Shown piece after piece: positions 7,860 through 16,672 of a DNA stretch of 64,000 nt (position 1 is its first letter; the number at the start of each line of letters is the position of its first letter). The position numbers were made by a program, and so were the translations under genes. The DNA is from Myxococcus stipitatus (GTDB lineage: Bacteria; Myxococcota; Myxococcia; Myxococcales; Myxococcaceae), in contig NZ_JAKCFI010000009.1 in NCBI RefSeq assembly GCF_021412625.1, forward strand, positions 124,001-188,000, in the 5' to 3' direction. Under the pieces are notes generated by a model. The model saw only the letters and a list, made by a program, of their open reading frames with translations, searched no databases and was not told where the DNA came from.

Positions 7860-8957
7860 TCAGGTCCACCTCGCGGAGGGAGCCGACTCCGCCTCTCCCA
7901 GGAACAGGCACAGCGCCACCAGCCGCTCCACCACCTGGAGCGCGGCGCCGCGCGAGGGCGTGAGGAGCAGGGCCATCGCCTCCTCGGCCATCTCCATCCG
8001 GGCCAGGTCCACCACCCAGTCCGGCATCCCGCGCGAGGGCGTGCGAAGCAGGGCCATCGCCTCCTCGGCCAGCTCCATCCGGGTCAGCTCCCCTTCCCGG
8101 CCTGGCATCCCGAGCGAGGACGTGCGGAGCAGGGCCCTCTCCATCTGGGCCATCTCCACCACCCGGCCCGGCATCCCGCGCGCGTCCGGCTCGGTCGGCG
8201 CCTCCGCGTCCCTCACCCAGTCCCGGGCGCCCTGGTGCAGGCGCTCCGCCTCGTCCGCGGTGAAGACGAGCACCACCGTGTCGCCATGCGCGACCGACCG
8301 GGGATGGAGCTGGCGCAGCAACTCCACGGCCCAGGTCGACAGGCCCATGAGGGTCGCCTCGTAGACGTGGCTGGCGCAGTCTCCCACCCGGCCCCGGGTG
8401 CGCAGCATGACGTCCCCCAGCAGCGCCGTGTGGACGAAGTCCTCCCGGCCCTCCGCCTCGTACGTGGTGAAGACGGACTCCTCGAGCCCCGGCGCGAACG
8501 CCATGTCCGGAGAGGGGGGCACCCAGGCCCCCATCACGCGGCGCACCGAGGCCGCTCGTACGCCGGGCCCCTCCACTGGCGGCAGCCCCAGGACGAAGAG
8601 GCGTTGCCAGGCGTCCCGGCCCTCGGGGGTGTGGACGTCGAGGTCCACCTGCCAGCCCGACCACTGCTGGACCTCTCCAGGCGAGGCGGGCGCCTGCCCC
8701 GACTCCACGTCTCTCGCCAGGCGGGACAACAGGCCCCGGGGGCCCATGAGGACCCGCACCGTGCCCACGTCCACCTTCCGCAGGAGGAGCGACGTCCCCC
8801 GCGCCCGTTCGAGGTCATCCGCCCCCGGGACGCCGAGCCAGCGCCCCAGGTTCGCGAACAGGGGCAAGTCCCCCTTGTCCACGCACTCCTCGCCATGGAG
8901 CGTCATCGACTCCCCCACCGACAGCGCCCCCGGACCGCGTCCCAGCTCCCCCTGCAT
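7860..8957 (-). CDS. protein with three 27-residue tandem repeats, function unknown
   Basis: 365 residues starting at an ATG preceded by AGGGGGAG. The N-terminal 270 residues are a globular, soluble-looking region with no motif I know. The C-terminal third carries three tandem 27-residue repeats of the type MxELAEEAMALLRTPSRGMP, amphipathic helices joined by a Gly-Met-Pro turn, with a degenerate fourth at the end. The repeat is also clear in DNA with an 81-base period. It lies directly downstream of the PARG-like macrodomain gene on the same strand (100-base gap), so the two may be co-transcribed. The repeats suggest a protein-interaction surface; nothing firmer can be said. Confidence 0.7.
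   Translation of the reverse strand: MQGELGRGPGALSVGESMTLHGEECVDKGDLPLFANLGRWLGVPGADDLERARGTSLLLRKVDVGTVRVLMGPRGLLSRLARDVESGQAPASPGEVQQWSGWQVDLDVHTPEGRDAWQRLFVLGLPPVEGPGVRAASVRRVMGAWVPPSPDMAFAPGLEESVFTTYEAEGREDFVHTALLGDVMLRTRGRVGDCASHVYEATLMGLSTWAVELLRQLHPRSVAHGDTVVLVFTADEAERLHQGARDWVRDAEAPTEPDARGMPGRVVEMAQMERALLRTSSLGMPGREGELTRMELAEEAMALLRTPSRGMPDWVVDLARMEMAEEAMALLLTPSRGAALQVVERLVALCLFLGEAESAPSARWT
7952..8194. repeat. 81-bp tandem repeat inside a coding region
   Basis: Three units with an 81-base period; for example GGGCCATCGCCTCCTCGGCCA recurs 81 bases apart (from about 7970 and 8051), with a diverged third copy near 8132. The period keeps the reading frame (27 codons), so it is an intragenic protein repeat, not a mobile element. 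Confidence 0.75.
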
Positions 8958-9057
8958 GTGACTCCCCCTGAAAGCGACTTCCAGGGAGGTTGTCGCCCGG
9001 AACGGGGCCCGCGTGGGATTAAGCCGAGTTAAATCCGCGGCGCGCGCGAGGGGCGCC

Positions 9058-9879
9058 TCACCCGAAATACGCCCGGAAGGCGCGCAGGTTGGGGCCGTCG
9101 CCACCGCGCTCGTACACCGCGAACACCACGCGCTCGAAGGCCCCGGGGAGCGACTCCAGCGCCCGGGCGAAGGCCCGTGCCACGTCCGTCGGCTCGTTGC
9201 GGAAGACGCCGCAGCCCCAGGCCCCGAGCACCAGGGTGGTATGGCCGTGGTGGGCCAGCACCTGGAGCACCTTGCGCGCCCGCGCCCGCAGCACCCCGTC
9301 GAGGCGGTCCATGCTGTCGGCCCCCTCCCTCCGCGCCACCCCCGCGTTGGGCGCGGGCGCCGTGACGAGCGAGACGGCGAAGGGCCGCTCCAGCAGCGCC
9401 AGCGACTCGTCCCGGAAGAACGGCACGTCGGGTGAGTAGATGACGTGGTCCGTGTAGAGCGCCGAAGGCGCCGCGCGGTTGGCCGCGTAGTAGTCCGGCT
9501 GCGACAGCAGACAGACGTAGAGGGCCGAGCAACGCGCCAGGTCCTCCTCCTGCGCCTTCGCGCCGCCCAGGAAGCCCCCACCGGGGTTCCTGGCGGAGGC
9601 GAAGTTGAGCGCGGCGACGCGCGTCAGCCCCTCCTCCTCCACCAGCCGCCGGGCCGCCGCCCCCGTCTTCTCCGCCGTCACCTCGATGCGCGGCGAGCGC
9701 GCGGGCTCGAACTGTCCCGCGACGCGCAGCCCGGAGAAGTCCTCCGGCGCGTACAGCGTCGTGCCCTCCACCGCCCGCGCCACCGCGTCCCGGAGGTCGA
9801 CGCTCCCGCCGGAGGGCGCGACGTACGTCCCACCCTCCATGATGCGCAGCGACTCCCGCGCCAGTCCCTTCAACGACAT
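9058..9879 (-). CDS. bacterial-type poly(ADP-ribose) glycohydrolase (macrodomain, TIGR02452/DUF2263 family)
   Basis: 273 residues, close to the usual family length. The diagnostic PARG signature GGG-X7-QEE is intact at residues 100-112 (NPGGGFLGGAKAQEED), including the two glutamates of the active site; a further macrodomain loop, LGAWGCGVFRN, lies near residue 225. The enzyme class removes ADP-ribose polymers or ADP-ribose from proteins or nucleic acids; in bacteria it may oppose endogenous or incoming ADP-ribosyltransferases. The ATG at 9879 is preceded by GGGTGGAG. It is followed on the same strand by the 27-residue-repeat protein. No ADP-ribosyltransferase gene is visible in the window. 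Confidence 0.88.
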   Translation of the reverse strand: MSLKGLARESLRIMEGGTYVAPSGGSVDLRDAVARAVEGTTLYAPEDFSGLRVAGQFEPARSPRIEVTAEKTGAAARRLVEEEGLTRVAALNFASARNPGGGFLGGAKAQEEDLARCSALYVCLLSQPDYYAANRAAPSALYTDHVIYSPDVPFFRDESLALLERPFAVSLVTAPAPNAGVARREGADSMDRLDGVLRARARKVLQVLAHHGHTTLVLGAWGCGVFRNEPTDVARAFARALESLPGAFERVVFAVYERGGDGPNLRAFRAYFG

Positions 9880-10032
9880 GACTCCACCCCTGGAATGCCA
9901 GCGGCCGGGGCGGTCCACGCCACACCGGCGAGTTCGTGTCCACCGCACACGAAGCATCATCCCGCATCCTGACGCCCTGGACCCGGGAGGAGCCGAAGCC
10001 CTCCTCGTGGCCCAGGGCGGCGCGGTGACGCG

Positions 10033-10899
10033 CTACTCGCAGCCGATGCGCTGGGTGCTGCTGATGGCGAGGTTGTCGATCCACGCCTCGGAGGCGGAGG
10101 GCCCCTGCGGGTGGACGAAGCCGTAGCCCACGGTGAAGCGCTCGAAGGAGCGCATGCCGATGTTGGCGAAGTCGTGCGCCAGCGCGCCATCCACGTAGAC
10201 GCGCGCGTTGCCGTGGGTGGCGGACGCGCTCGCGCGGCGCACCTCCCACTCCAGGCACACCCAGCGGCCCGTGGACATGCCCAGGTTGACCGGCGGCCCC
10301 TGGCGGTTCCAGCCCTGGCCCGAGCGGAAGGACCAGTCATCGAGCGCGAAGCCCGTATCGCGGATGACCTGCAGCTCGATGCCACCGAAGTCGGAATCCT
10401 CGGCGGAGAAGAGCACGAAGAAGGTGCCCATCTGCCCCGGGTCGCCGGGCAGCGCGTTCAGGAACACGTGCGCGCGCGAGAACAACTGCGTGCCGAACGG
10501 GGTGATGCTCTTGCTCCACTGGGCGATGGCCTGGCCCTCGCCCTGCTTCTCGTCGATGCCGTCCTTCGTCACCACGTGCAGCGCGCCGGAGCCGTTGCGC
10601 GGCTTCGTGCCATCCGCCTGGATGGTGGCGTTCTGCGTCCCCTCCTCCCAGCCGTTGAGCCCGTTGTCGAACGACTCGCACAGCAGGGCATGCGAGGGAC
10701 ACTCGGCCGTGCCGCTCGTGCCACCGTCACCACCACCACCACCGTCCGGCGTGCCCGAGTCCTGGATCCCGGAGTCCGGCGTGCCCGAGTCCTGGGTCCC
10801 GGAGTCCGGCGTCTCGTCGTCGTCGTCGCTGGAGCACGCCGGCGTCATGCCCAGCGCCAGCAGCGCGGCGGGCAGCAGCCAAGAAGCATTGAAACGCAT
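10033..10899 (-). CDS. lipoprotein with a jelly-roll (LamG-like) domain
   Basis: 288 residues. The signal peptide ends in a lipobox (LGMTPAC, lipidated Cys22). It is followed by an acidic linker made of short repeats of the PDSGTQDSG kind, then a poly-Gly stretch, and a globular domain of about 215 residues. The pattern CESFDNGLNGWEEG near its start, many short beta strands and the closing AWIDNLAIS resemble concanavalin/LamG-like folds that bind or cleave polysaccharide, but no catalytic residues can be named. A GAAGGA ribosome site precedes the ATG. The Asp/Ser/Gly linker is typical of myxobacterial surface lipoproteins. Substrate unknown. Confidence 0.75.
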   Translation of the reverse strand: MRFNASWLLPAALLALGMTPACSSDDDDETPDSGTQDSGTPDSGIQDSGTPDGGGGGDGGTSGTAECPSHALLCESFDNGLNGWEEGTQNATIQADGTKPRNGSGALHVVTKDGIDEKQGEGQAIAQWSKSITPFGTQLFSRAHVFLNALPGDPGQMGTFFVLFSAEDSDFGGIELQVIRDTGFALDDWSFRSGQGWNRQGPPVNLGMSTGRWVCLEWEVRRASASATHGNARVYVDGALAHDFANIGMRSFERFTVGYGFVHPQGPSASEAWIDNLAISSTQRIGCE

Positions 10900-11086
10900 A
10901 GGGGTCCTTCCGCACCGTCGCCTGACGGTGTCTGAGCGAGCGAGCAGAACTACCATTCCGGGAGTTTCGGGGGCAGCGGGGCTCGTCGGACCCAGGAACC
11001 GGCGTCACCTCGAAACGGTGGCGTCCGGCGTCCGGACGTTGCAGAACAGCGCCCGCCAACCCCCTTTCCAGAAGGAATGCGTGCCC

Positions 11087-11695
11087 ATGAAGCTCTTCTA
11101 CACTCCCGGCGCCTGTTCGCTCTCCCCGCACATCTGTCTGCGTGAGGCCGGCCTGGGCTTCGACGTCGAGAAGGTCGACCTGCGCACCAAGAAGACCGAG
11201 ACCGGCGCGGACTACACCAGCGCGAACCCCAAGGGCTATGTCCCCGCGCTGCTGCTGGACGACGGCTCGCTGCTGACGGAGGGCCCCGCCATCGTCCAGT
11301 ACATCGCGGACAAGGCGCCCCAGGCGAAGCTCGCCCCGGCCAACGGCACCCTCGAGCGCTACCGCCTGCAGGAGGCGCTCAACTTCATCTCCACGGAGCT
11401 CCACAAGGCGTTCAGCCCCCTGTTCAACCCCGCCTTCCCGGACGAGGGGAAGAAGATCATGCGCGAGCGGCTCGCCGCGCGCCTGAAGGTGCTGGACGGC
11501 CAGCTCGAGAAGCGCGCGTTCCTGCTGGGTGAGGACTTCTCCGTGGCGGACGCATACCTCTTCACGGTGCTCAACTGGGCCAAGCCCATGCAGGTCGACC
11601 TGGAGCCGTTCCCGGCGGTGCGCGCGTACCACGCCCGCGTGGCCCAGCGTCCGCACGTGCAGGCCGCGCTGGCCGCCGAGGGCCTGACGAAGTGA
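11087..11695 (+). CDS. gstA: beta-class glutathione S-transferase
   Basis: 202 residues, full length. The N-terminus MKLFYTPGACSLSPHI matches the beta-class thioredoxin fold, with the conserved Cys10 that forms a mixed disulphide with glutathione. The glutathione-binding loop GYVPALLLDDG and the cis-Pro/Glu-Gly-Pro segment (LLTEGPAIVQYI) are intact, and the all-helical C-terminal domain has the N-capping box (FSVADAYLF). It conjugates or reduces electrophiles in the cytoplasm. AGAAGGA precedes the ATG. The stop overlaps the GTG of a glyoxalase-fold gene, so the pair is translationally coupled, suggesting a joint role in detoxifying reactive compounds. Confidence 0.93.
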   Translation: MKLFYTPGACSLSPHICLREAGLGFDVEKVDLRTKKTETGADYTSANPKGYVPALLLDDGSLLTEGPAIVQYIADKAPQAKLAPANGTLERYRLQEALNFISTELHKAFSPLFNPAFPDEGKKIMRERLAARLKVLDGQLEKRAFLLGEDFSVADAYLFTVLNWAKPMQVDLEPFPAVRAYHARVAQRPHVQAALAAEGLTK

Positions 11696-12051
11696 CGGCG
11701 GGCTTCGTCAAGCTGCTCGTCTCGGACCCGGAGCGCTCTCGGGCGTTCTACGAGGCGCTCGGCTTCGAACGCACGCAGCACGAGCCGCCCTTCATCCACC
11801 TGGTGTGGGAAGGCAAGGTGGACCTCTACCTCGTCGCGCCTCCCGCCCAGCTCAAGCTGGAGGGACGACGCGGGCTGGGCGTGCTGGTGGGCTTCCGCGC
11901 GGAAGGCCCGGGCAGCCTCGACGAGCTGCTCCTGCGCGCCCAGGCCCAGGGCGCGCCGGTGGAGGGCCCCACCGTGCAGCCCTGGCATACCCGGGAGGTC
12001 GTCGTCACCGACCCGGACGGCTACCGGCTCAACTTCATCGAGCCAGCCTGA
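11692..12051 (+). CDS. VOC (glyoxalase/bleomycin-resistance) superfamily protein
   Basis: 119 residues, one two-module VOC unit. It begins VKLLVSDPERSRAFYEALGF, the standard first beta-alpha module, and ends with TDPDGYRLNFIEPA, which carries the metal-binding Glu seen in the family. Members are metal-dependent isomerases, dioxygenases or drug-sequestering proteins. The GTG start at 11692 overlaps the GST stop by four bases (GTGA), so expression depends on the upstream gene and a glutathione-linked or antibiotic-binding role is plausible. The exact substrate cannot be read from the sequence. Confidence 0.88.
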   Translation: MTAGFVKLLVSDPERSRAFYEALGFERTQHEPPFIHLVWEGKVDLYLVAPPAQLKLEGRRGLGVLVGFRAEGPGSLDELLLRAQAQGAPVEGPTVQPWHTREVVVTDPDGYRLNFIEPA

Positions 12052-12220
12052 GCGCCGGGCGCTCCGTCCGCTGGAGGGCATGTCCCAGCCCTCCAGCGAT
12101 GTCGGGTCGCTCCCCCTTCGACCTGGCGCGACGGCGCGCCCCACGCCATCCCCTCCTCGGGAGCCGTGAGGTGTACGGTGGACTGTCCGGCGCGTCGCCA
12201 GGACGTGTCCCTCGCCGCAC

Positions 12221-13306
12221 ATGCATCCCCGCGTCGCAGCCCTGCTCGCCCACGTCCGCGCGAACGCCCAGAACCGGCCCGGTGTCTACCGGATGCTGGG
12301 GCCCTCCGGCGAGGTGCTCTACGTGGGCAAGTCCGTGCGGGTGCGCTCGCGGCTGCTCTCCTACTTCCGCGCGGACGGGCACGAGAAGGCGGGCGAAATC
12401 ATCGCGCACGCGCACCAGGTGGAGTGGGAGCACCAGCCCAGCGAGTTCGCCGCGCTGCTGCGCGAGCTGCGGCTCATCAAGCTCCACCGCCCGCTCTACA
12501 ACGTCGAGCACAAGCGGGACCGGGGCCACTGCTTCATCCATCTCACGCGCGAGGCCGTGCCCCGGCTGCACGTCGTGGGGCGCGTCACCGGCGCGAGCGG
12601 CGACTACTTCGGCCCCTTCCACGGCCACGGCGCCGTGTCCGAGGTGGTGCGCGCGGTGAGCGACCTGCTGGAGCTGCGCGACTGCGCGGCGGACACGCCC
12701 ATGCGGCTGGCGGACCAGGGGCAGCTCTTCCCGCTGAAGCAGGAGCCGCTGTGCATGCGCGGACAGCTGTCGCGCTGCCTCGCGCCCTGCGCCGGCCGCT
12801 GCACCCGCGCCGAGTACCAGGAGCACGTCGCCCAGGCGCGCGCCTTCCTGGAGGGCACGTCCGACGCGCCGCTCGCGCTGCTGCACGAGCGCATGGCCCT
12901 GGCCGCGCGCCGCCTCCAGTTCGAATACGCGGCGGAGCTGCGCGACAAGGCGGAGCGGCTGGAGGCGCTGCGCGGGTGGATCGTCCGGCTCGGTGGCACG
13001 ATGAAGCGGCTCTCCTTCGTCTACACCGTGCCCGGACACGAGGGAGAGGACCGCGTCTACGTCCTCCGGCGAGGCATCGTGCGCGACGAGCTGCCCGCGC
13101 CACGCACCGCCGCCGAGCGCCGCGAGCTCGCGGCCAGGACCCGCGCCGTCTTCGAGCGCCCGGAGCCGGAGACGCTCGCCCTGCGCGCGCACGAAGCGCA
13201 GGAGGTCATGCTCGTCGCCCGCTGGTTCAGCCTCCACCCCGAGGAGTTCGAGCGCACCGCCGCGCCCCCCGCTTCGGCGGCGTCGGGCGACACGTCCGCG
13301 ACCTGA
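12221..13306 (+). CDS. Cho-like GIY-YIG nuclease (short UvrC homologue)
   Basis: 361 residues. The GIY-YIG domain is at the N-terminus (GVYRM at 21-25, LYVGKS at 33-38, catalytic Glu near 75). A Cys cluster follows with the spacing C-x7-C-x3-C (Cys178, 186, 190) that matches three ligands of the UvrC iron-sulphur cluster; the first ligand may be Cys155, which is displaced by an insertion. A UvrB-binding-like helix pair lies near 225-250 (RMALAARRLQFEYAAELRDKAERL). The RNase H-like second nuclease domain and the HhH motifs of UvrC are missing, as in E. coli Cho, which makes a 3' incision in nucleotide excision repair. It stands alone. The 50 residues at the end are Ala/Pro-rich. Confidence 0.85.
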   Translation: MHPRVAALLAHVRANAQNRPGVYRMLGPSGEVLYVGKSVRVRSRLLSYFRADGHEKAGEIIAHAHQVEWEHQPSEFAALLRELRLIKLHRPLYNVEHKRDRGHCFIHLTREAVPRLHVVGRVTGASGDYFGPFHGHGAVSEVVRAVSDLLELRDCAADTPMRLADQGQLFPLKQEPLCMRGQLSRCLAPCAGRCTRAEYQEHVAQARAFLEGTSDAPLALLHERMALAARRLQFEYAAELRDKAERLEALRGWIVRLGGTMKRLSFVYTVPGHEGEDRVYVLRRGIVRDELPAPRTAAERRELAARTRAVFERPEPETLALRAHEAQEVMLVARWFSLHPEEFERTAAPPASAASGDTSAT

Positions 13307-13485
13307 AGGGTCCACCGTCCGGACCCGACTCCCCACGCCGGCTCCTACGCGCGCGTACGACTCCACGCCAGGAGGAGCGATGCGACCTCCGGCGGTGCGT
13401 CCCGCGAGAGCGACGAGCACGCGTCAGGCCCAGCGGCTATGACAGCGCCGGTCCGCCAGACACCACACCCTCCGGAGATGGACCC

Positions 13486-13770
13486 ATGAAGACACGACTT
13501 CCAGCGGCGGCCCTCGCGGCCTGCCTCCTCGCCTCGACGACCGCGTGGGCGGCCGTCACCGTGCGCTACTACAACCGCGACTCGCGCGAACACACCTGGA
13601 GCGCCGTGTGCAGCGGCGTGAAGACCTCCGTCACCTTCGGCAAGAGCCAGACGGCCTCCGTCACCATCCAGGGCTCCGGCCCCTGCACCGTCCAGACGGA
13701 CGTGGGCCCCGTCGTCCTCAAGGGCGGCGAGCACCTCGAGATCAAGGATGGCCGCATCACCGTCCAGTAG
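13486..13770 (+). CDS. small secreted protein
   Basis: 94 residues with a signal peptide (MKTRLPAAALAACLLASTTAWA) and a mature part of about 72 residues. The mature part is beta-rich and holds one Cys pair (VCSGV and GPCTV) that could form a disulphide, so a small beta-sandwich in the periplasm or outside the cell is likely. GGAGATGG lies just before the ATG. It is not a family I can name. It sits alone, followed by an AT-rich gap ahead of amt. Confidence 0.65.
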   Translation: MKTRLPAAALAACLLASTTAWAAVTVRYYNRDSREHTWSAVCSGVKTSVTFGKSQTASVTIQGSGPCTVQTDVGPVVLKGGEHLEIKDGRITVQ

Positions 13771-13859
13771 CTGGACCTGAAACGGCCAACAATTCCAGGT
13801 GGATAGATTAATTTGAACGGATTTTATCCTTAACTCCAATCAAATAAGCCTTGTGGACG

Positions 13860-13888
13860 TTGAATCTACCCCCACTCAGGCTCATACT
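13860..13888 (+). promoter_or_regulatory. possible sigma-70-type promoter of amt
   Basis: TTGAAT (13860-13865) and CATACT (13883-13888) are separated by exactly 17 bases and lie in the only AT-rich stretch of this region (about 13785-13890). Each hexamer matches four of six consensus bases. It would give a leader of about 25 bases before the amt ATG, whose ribosome site is GGAGG at 13911. No sigma-54 -24/-12 pair with correct spacing was found, although amt genes are often nitrogen-controlled. Confidence 0.35.
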
Positions 13889-13919
13889 GCATTGCGTCAG
13901 TCTTCCGTGTGGAGGCGCA

Positions 13920-15305
13920 ATGAAGAAGTGGCTGGCAGTGGCCTTGCTGGTGGGGGTGGGGGTCGCGGGGCTGTTCGTGACTCCGGCGGCGCAGGTGAAG
14001 CAGGGGGGGCCCCTGAACGCGGCGGATACCGCGTGGATCCTCACGGCGACGGCGCTGGTGCTGTTGATGACGCCAGGACTGTCGTTCTTCTACGGCGGCA
14101 TGGTGCGGGTGAAGAACGTCGTCTCCACGCTGCTGCAGAGCTACATCGCGATGGCGGTCATCAGCCTGCTCTGGGTGGTGGTGGGCTTCAGCCTGTGCTT
14201 CGGCGACAGCTTCCACGGCCTCATCGGCGACCCGCGCACCTTCTTCATGTTCAGCGGCGTGGGAGGCGAGACGCATCCGGACCTGGCGCCCACCATTCCC
14301 CTGATGCTGTTCGCGCTGTTCCAGCTGAAGTTCGCCATCATCACCCCCGCGCTCATCACCGGCGCGTTCGCCGAGCGCGTGCGCTTCAAGGCGTACGTGC
14401 TCTTCATGGTGCTCTTCACGCTGTTCATCTACGCGCCGCTGGCGCACTGGACGTGGCACCCGGAGGGCTTCCTGCGCAAGTGGGGGGTGCTGGACTTCGC
14501 GGGCGGCACGGTGGTGCACATGTCCGCGGGCTTCGCGGCGCTGGCGGGCGCGCTGGTGCTGGGGCGTCGCCAGGTGCACCTGGAGAACGCGTCGCATGCG
14601 CCGGCCAACCTGCCCTTCGTGATGCTGGGCACGGGCATGCTGTGGTTCGGCTGGTTCGGCTTCAACGCGGGCTCGGCGCTGTCGGCCTCGTCGCTGGCGA
14701 CGCTGGCGTTCGCCACCACCAACACCGCGTCCGCGGCGGCGATGCTGGGGTGGATTGCCTTCGACTGGCTGCGGGGCCGCAAGCCGAGCGCCATGGGCGC
14801 GTGCGTGGGCGCGGTGGTGGGGCTGGTCGCGGTGACGCCCGCCGCGGGCTTCATCACCGTGGGCCAGAGCATCCTCGTCGGCCTCGTCGCCAGCTTCGTG
14901 AGCAACGCGGCGGTGTACTTCAAGAGCCGCACCGCCATCGACGACACGCTGGATGTCTTCCCCTGCCACGGCCTGGGCGGCGTGGTGGGCATGGTCCTCA
15001 CCGGCGTGCTGGCCAAGGACGTGGGCCTGCTCTACGGCGAGACGCGGACGTTCGTCATGCACATGGTGGCGCTGGTGCTGGTGTCCGTCTTCTCCTTCGT
15101 CGGCTCATACGTGCTCTACAAGGTCGTGGACCGCATCGTCCCGCTGCGCGTGACGCGCGAGCAGGAGGCGCTGGGACTCGACCTGAGCCAGCACGGCGAG
15201 ACGCTGGGCGAGTCGACGCCCGCACCCACCGTGGCCCACGCCTCCGCCACCGGCGCGCCTCCGAGCGAGCCGCGCCCCGGCCCGACGGAGCCGCTGCCCG
15301 CCTGA
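13920..15305 (+). CDS. amt: ammonium transporter, Amt family
   Basis: 461 residues with eleven or twelve membrane helices. It begins with a cleavable-looking hydrophobic helix (WLAVALLVGVGVAGLF). Family signatures are seen: DTAWILTATALVLLMTPGLSFFYGGMVR in two adjoining parts, the pore histidine region FAGGTVVHMSAGFAAL, and the second histidine in the FPCHGLGG segment. It conducts ammonium into the cell. The C-terminal tail after about residue 415 is cytosolic, ending in a Pro/Ala-rich segment. The usual partner, a PII gene (glnK), is not next to it; the following gene is an unrelated lipoprotein hydrolase behind a hairpin. Confidence 0.95.
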   Translation: MKKWLAVALLVGVGVAGLFVTPAAQVKQGGPLNAADTAWILTATALVLLMTPGLSFFYGGMVRVKNVVSTLLQSYIAMAVISLLWVVVGFSLCFGDSFHGLIGDPRTFFMFSGVGGETHPDLAPTIPLMLFALFQLKFAIITPALITGAFAERVRFKAYVLFMVLFTLFIYAPLAHWTWHPEGFLRKWGVLDFAGGTVVHMSAGFAALAGALVLGRRQVHLENASHAPANLPFVMLGTGMLWFGWFGFNAGSALSASSLATLAFATTNTASAAAMLGWIAFDWLRGRKPSAMGACVGAVVGLVAVTPAAGFITVGQSILVGLVASFVSNAAVYFKSRTAIDDTLDVFPCHGLGGVVGMVLTGVLAKDVGLLYGETRTFVMHMVALVLVSVFSFVGSYVLYKVVDRIVPLRVTREQEALGLDLSQHGETLGESTPAPTVAHASATGAPPSEPRPGPTEPLPA

Positions 15306-15317
15306 GCCCCCCCGCCT

Positions 15318-15352
15318 CGCGCGACGCGGAAGAAGTCTCCGCGCGTCGCGCG
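15318..15352 (+). terminator. hairpin after amt
   Basis: CGCGCGACGCG (15318-15328) pairs perfectly with CGCGTCGCGCG (15342-15352) around a 13-base loop, starting 12 bases after the amt stop. There is no T-run after it, so it is a strong hairpin and only a presumed terminator. Confidence 0.45.
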
Positions 15353-15442
15353 GGACGACTGTCGACCCATCGGTATGTCGAGGCGGGCGTGGGCATCTCC
15401 AGCGCCCATGCAATATCTCCGCGCCCCGGACGTTCCCTGGCC

Positions 15443-16471
15443 GTGCCACCCTCCAACCCGTCCCCTCGACTCCGACGTCTCGCCCCCGTCCTCCTCCTCC
15501 TCGCGCTCTCGGCATGCGCCACCGGCACGCGAGGCGTGGGGTATCGCGAGCTCACGCTGACGGACCCCGTGAGGGGCGGCCCGATGAAAGCCGTCGTCTT
15601 CTATCCGTCCCCACAAGCCTCGGGCTCCATCGACCAGGACCTCACGCGCGTCGACGCGAGCAGGGACCTGACGCCCGCGTCCGGTCAGCACCCGCTGGTG
15701 CTCGTCTCGCACGGCCATGGTGGCACCCGCTGGGGACACAGCGACCTCGCCACCGCGCTCGCGCGCCGGGGCTTCGTCGTCGCGGCGCTCGACCATGCGG
15801 GAAACACATATGCGGACAACGAGCGCGCGGGCTCGGACGAGGTGTGGCTCGGCCGCGCCCTCCAGGTGCGGACGCTCCTGGACTCCGTGCTCGCCGACAC
15901 CGTGATGGGCCCCCGCGTGGACCCTTCACGCGTGGGCGCCATGGGCTTCTCCATGGGCGGCTACACCGTGCTGCTGCTCGCGGGCGCGGTGCCGGACTTC
16001 GATCGCTTCGGGCCCGCCTGCGCGCTCGAGGTGAACCAGCACTCCGACCTGTGCACCCAGCTGCGCGAGGTCCGCGTCACCAACCGCCCGGAGCTGCGCG
16101 CCACCGCGGAGCCCCGCGTGCGCGCCATCTTCTCCATGGCTCCTGTCGGAGTGCCCTTCGACGCGGCGGGATTGCGGGACGTGAAGGTCCCCGTGAGGCT
16201 CTACTCGGCGGAACAGGACGCGGTGCTCCCACCCACCTCCAACGCGGAGAGCGTCCGCGACAGCCTCCCCACCCCACCGGAGTACACCGTCATCCCGCGC
16301 GCGGGGCACTACGTGTTCCTCGCGCCCTGCCGCCCGAAGATGGCCTCGCTCGCGCCCGAGCTGTGCGTCGACCCGGTGGGCGTGGACCGCGTGAAGCTCC
16401 ACCAGCAGCTGGCGGACGACGCCGAGCGCTTCTTCCGCCGCACGCTCCCACCCACGGCCCCGGCGCGCTGA
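15443..16471 (+). CDS. lipoprotein alpha/beta hydrolase
   Basis: 342 residues. The signal peptide ends in LLALSAC with lipidated Cys25. The alpha/beta-hydrolase core shows the oxyanion-hole strand LVLVSHGHGG, the nucleophile elbow GFSMGGY, and a late His in RAGHYVFL; an acid residue probably lies in the SAEQDAV strand. The arrangement resembles platelet-activating-factor acetylhydrolase or dienelactone-hydrolase-like enzymes that cleave esters at the cell surface; the substrate is unknown. Four extra cysteines in the cap (ALEVNQHSDLC, APCRPK, ELC) may form disulphides, in keeping with export. The GTG at 15443 is the start that gives a proper signal peptide. Confidence 0.85.
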   Translation: MPPSNPSPRLRRLAPVLLLLALSACATGTRGVGYRELTLTDPVRGGPMKAVVFYPSPQASGSIDQDLTRVDASRDLTPASGQHPLVLVSHGHGGTRWGHSDLATALARRGFVVAALDHAGNTYADNERAGSDEVWLGRALQVRTLLDSVLADTVMGPRVDPSRVGAMGFSMGGYTVLLLAGAVPDFDRFGPACALEVNQHSDLCTQLREVRVTNRPELRATAEPRVRAIFSMAPVGVPFDAAGLRDVKVPVRLYSAEQDAVLPPTSNAESVRDSLPTPPEYTVIPRAGHYVFLAPCRPKMASLAPELCVDPVGVDRVKLHQQLADDAERFFRRTLPPTAPAR

Positions 16472-16672
16472 CACCCCTCGGAGGGGACGCCCTCCATGGT
16501 CCGCGACGCGCGGGGGCGACGGTGGAGGCCCGCGCGGCTCGGCCACCGCGCCCGCTCGCCCGCATCGCGAGAACTCCGCCCGCCCCGTCCGCGCGACGTC
16601 CTTCTCACCCTCTCATGCATCGCGAGATGGCGCGGGCCTCGCCTCCGCGCCCGCGAACCTCGCGCGAGCGAC

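Noticed and set aside
10720-10830. Repeat array in the lipoprotein gene as a CRISPR-like array
   Set aside because: The short repeats are in-frame codons for Asp/Ser/Gly/Thr/Pro in a protein linker, with no spacer structure.
13771-13919. Sigma-54 promoter for amt
   Set aside because: GG and GC pairs are present but none has the required 10-base spacing; a weak sigma-70-type pair fits better.
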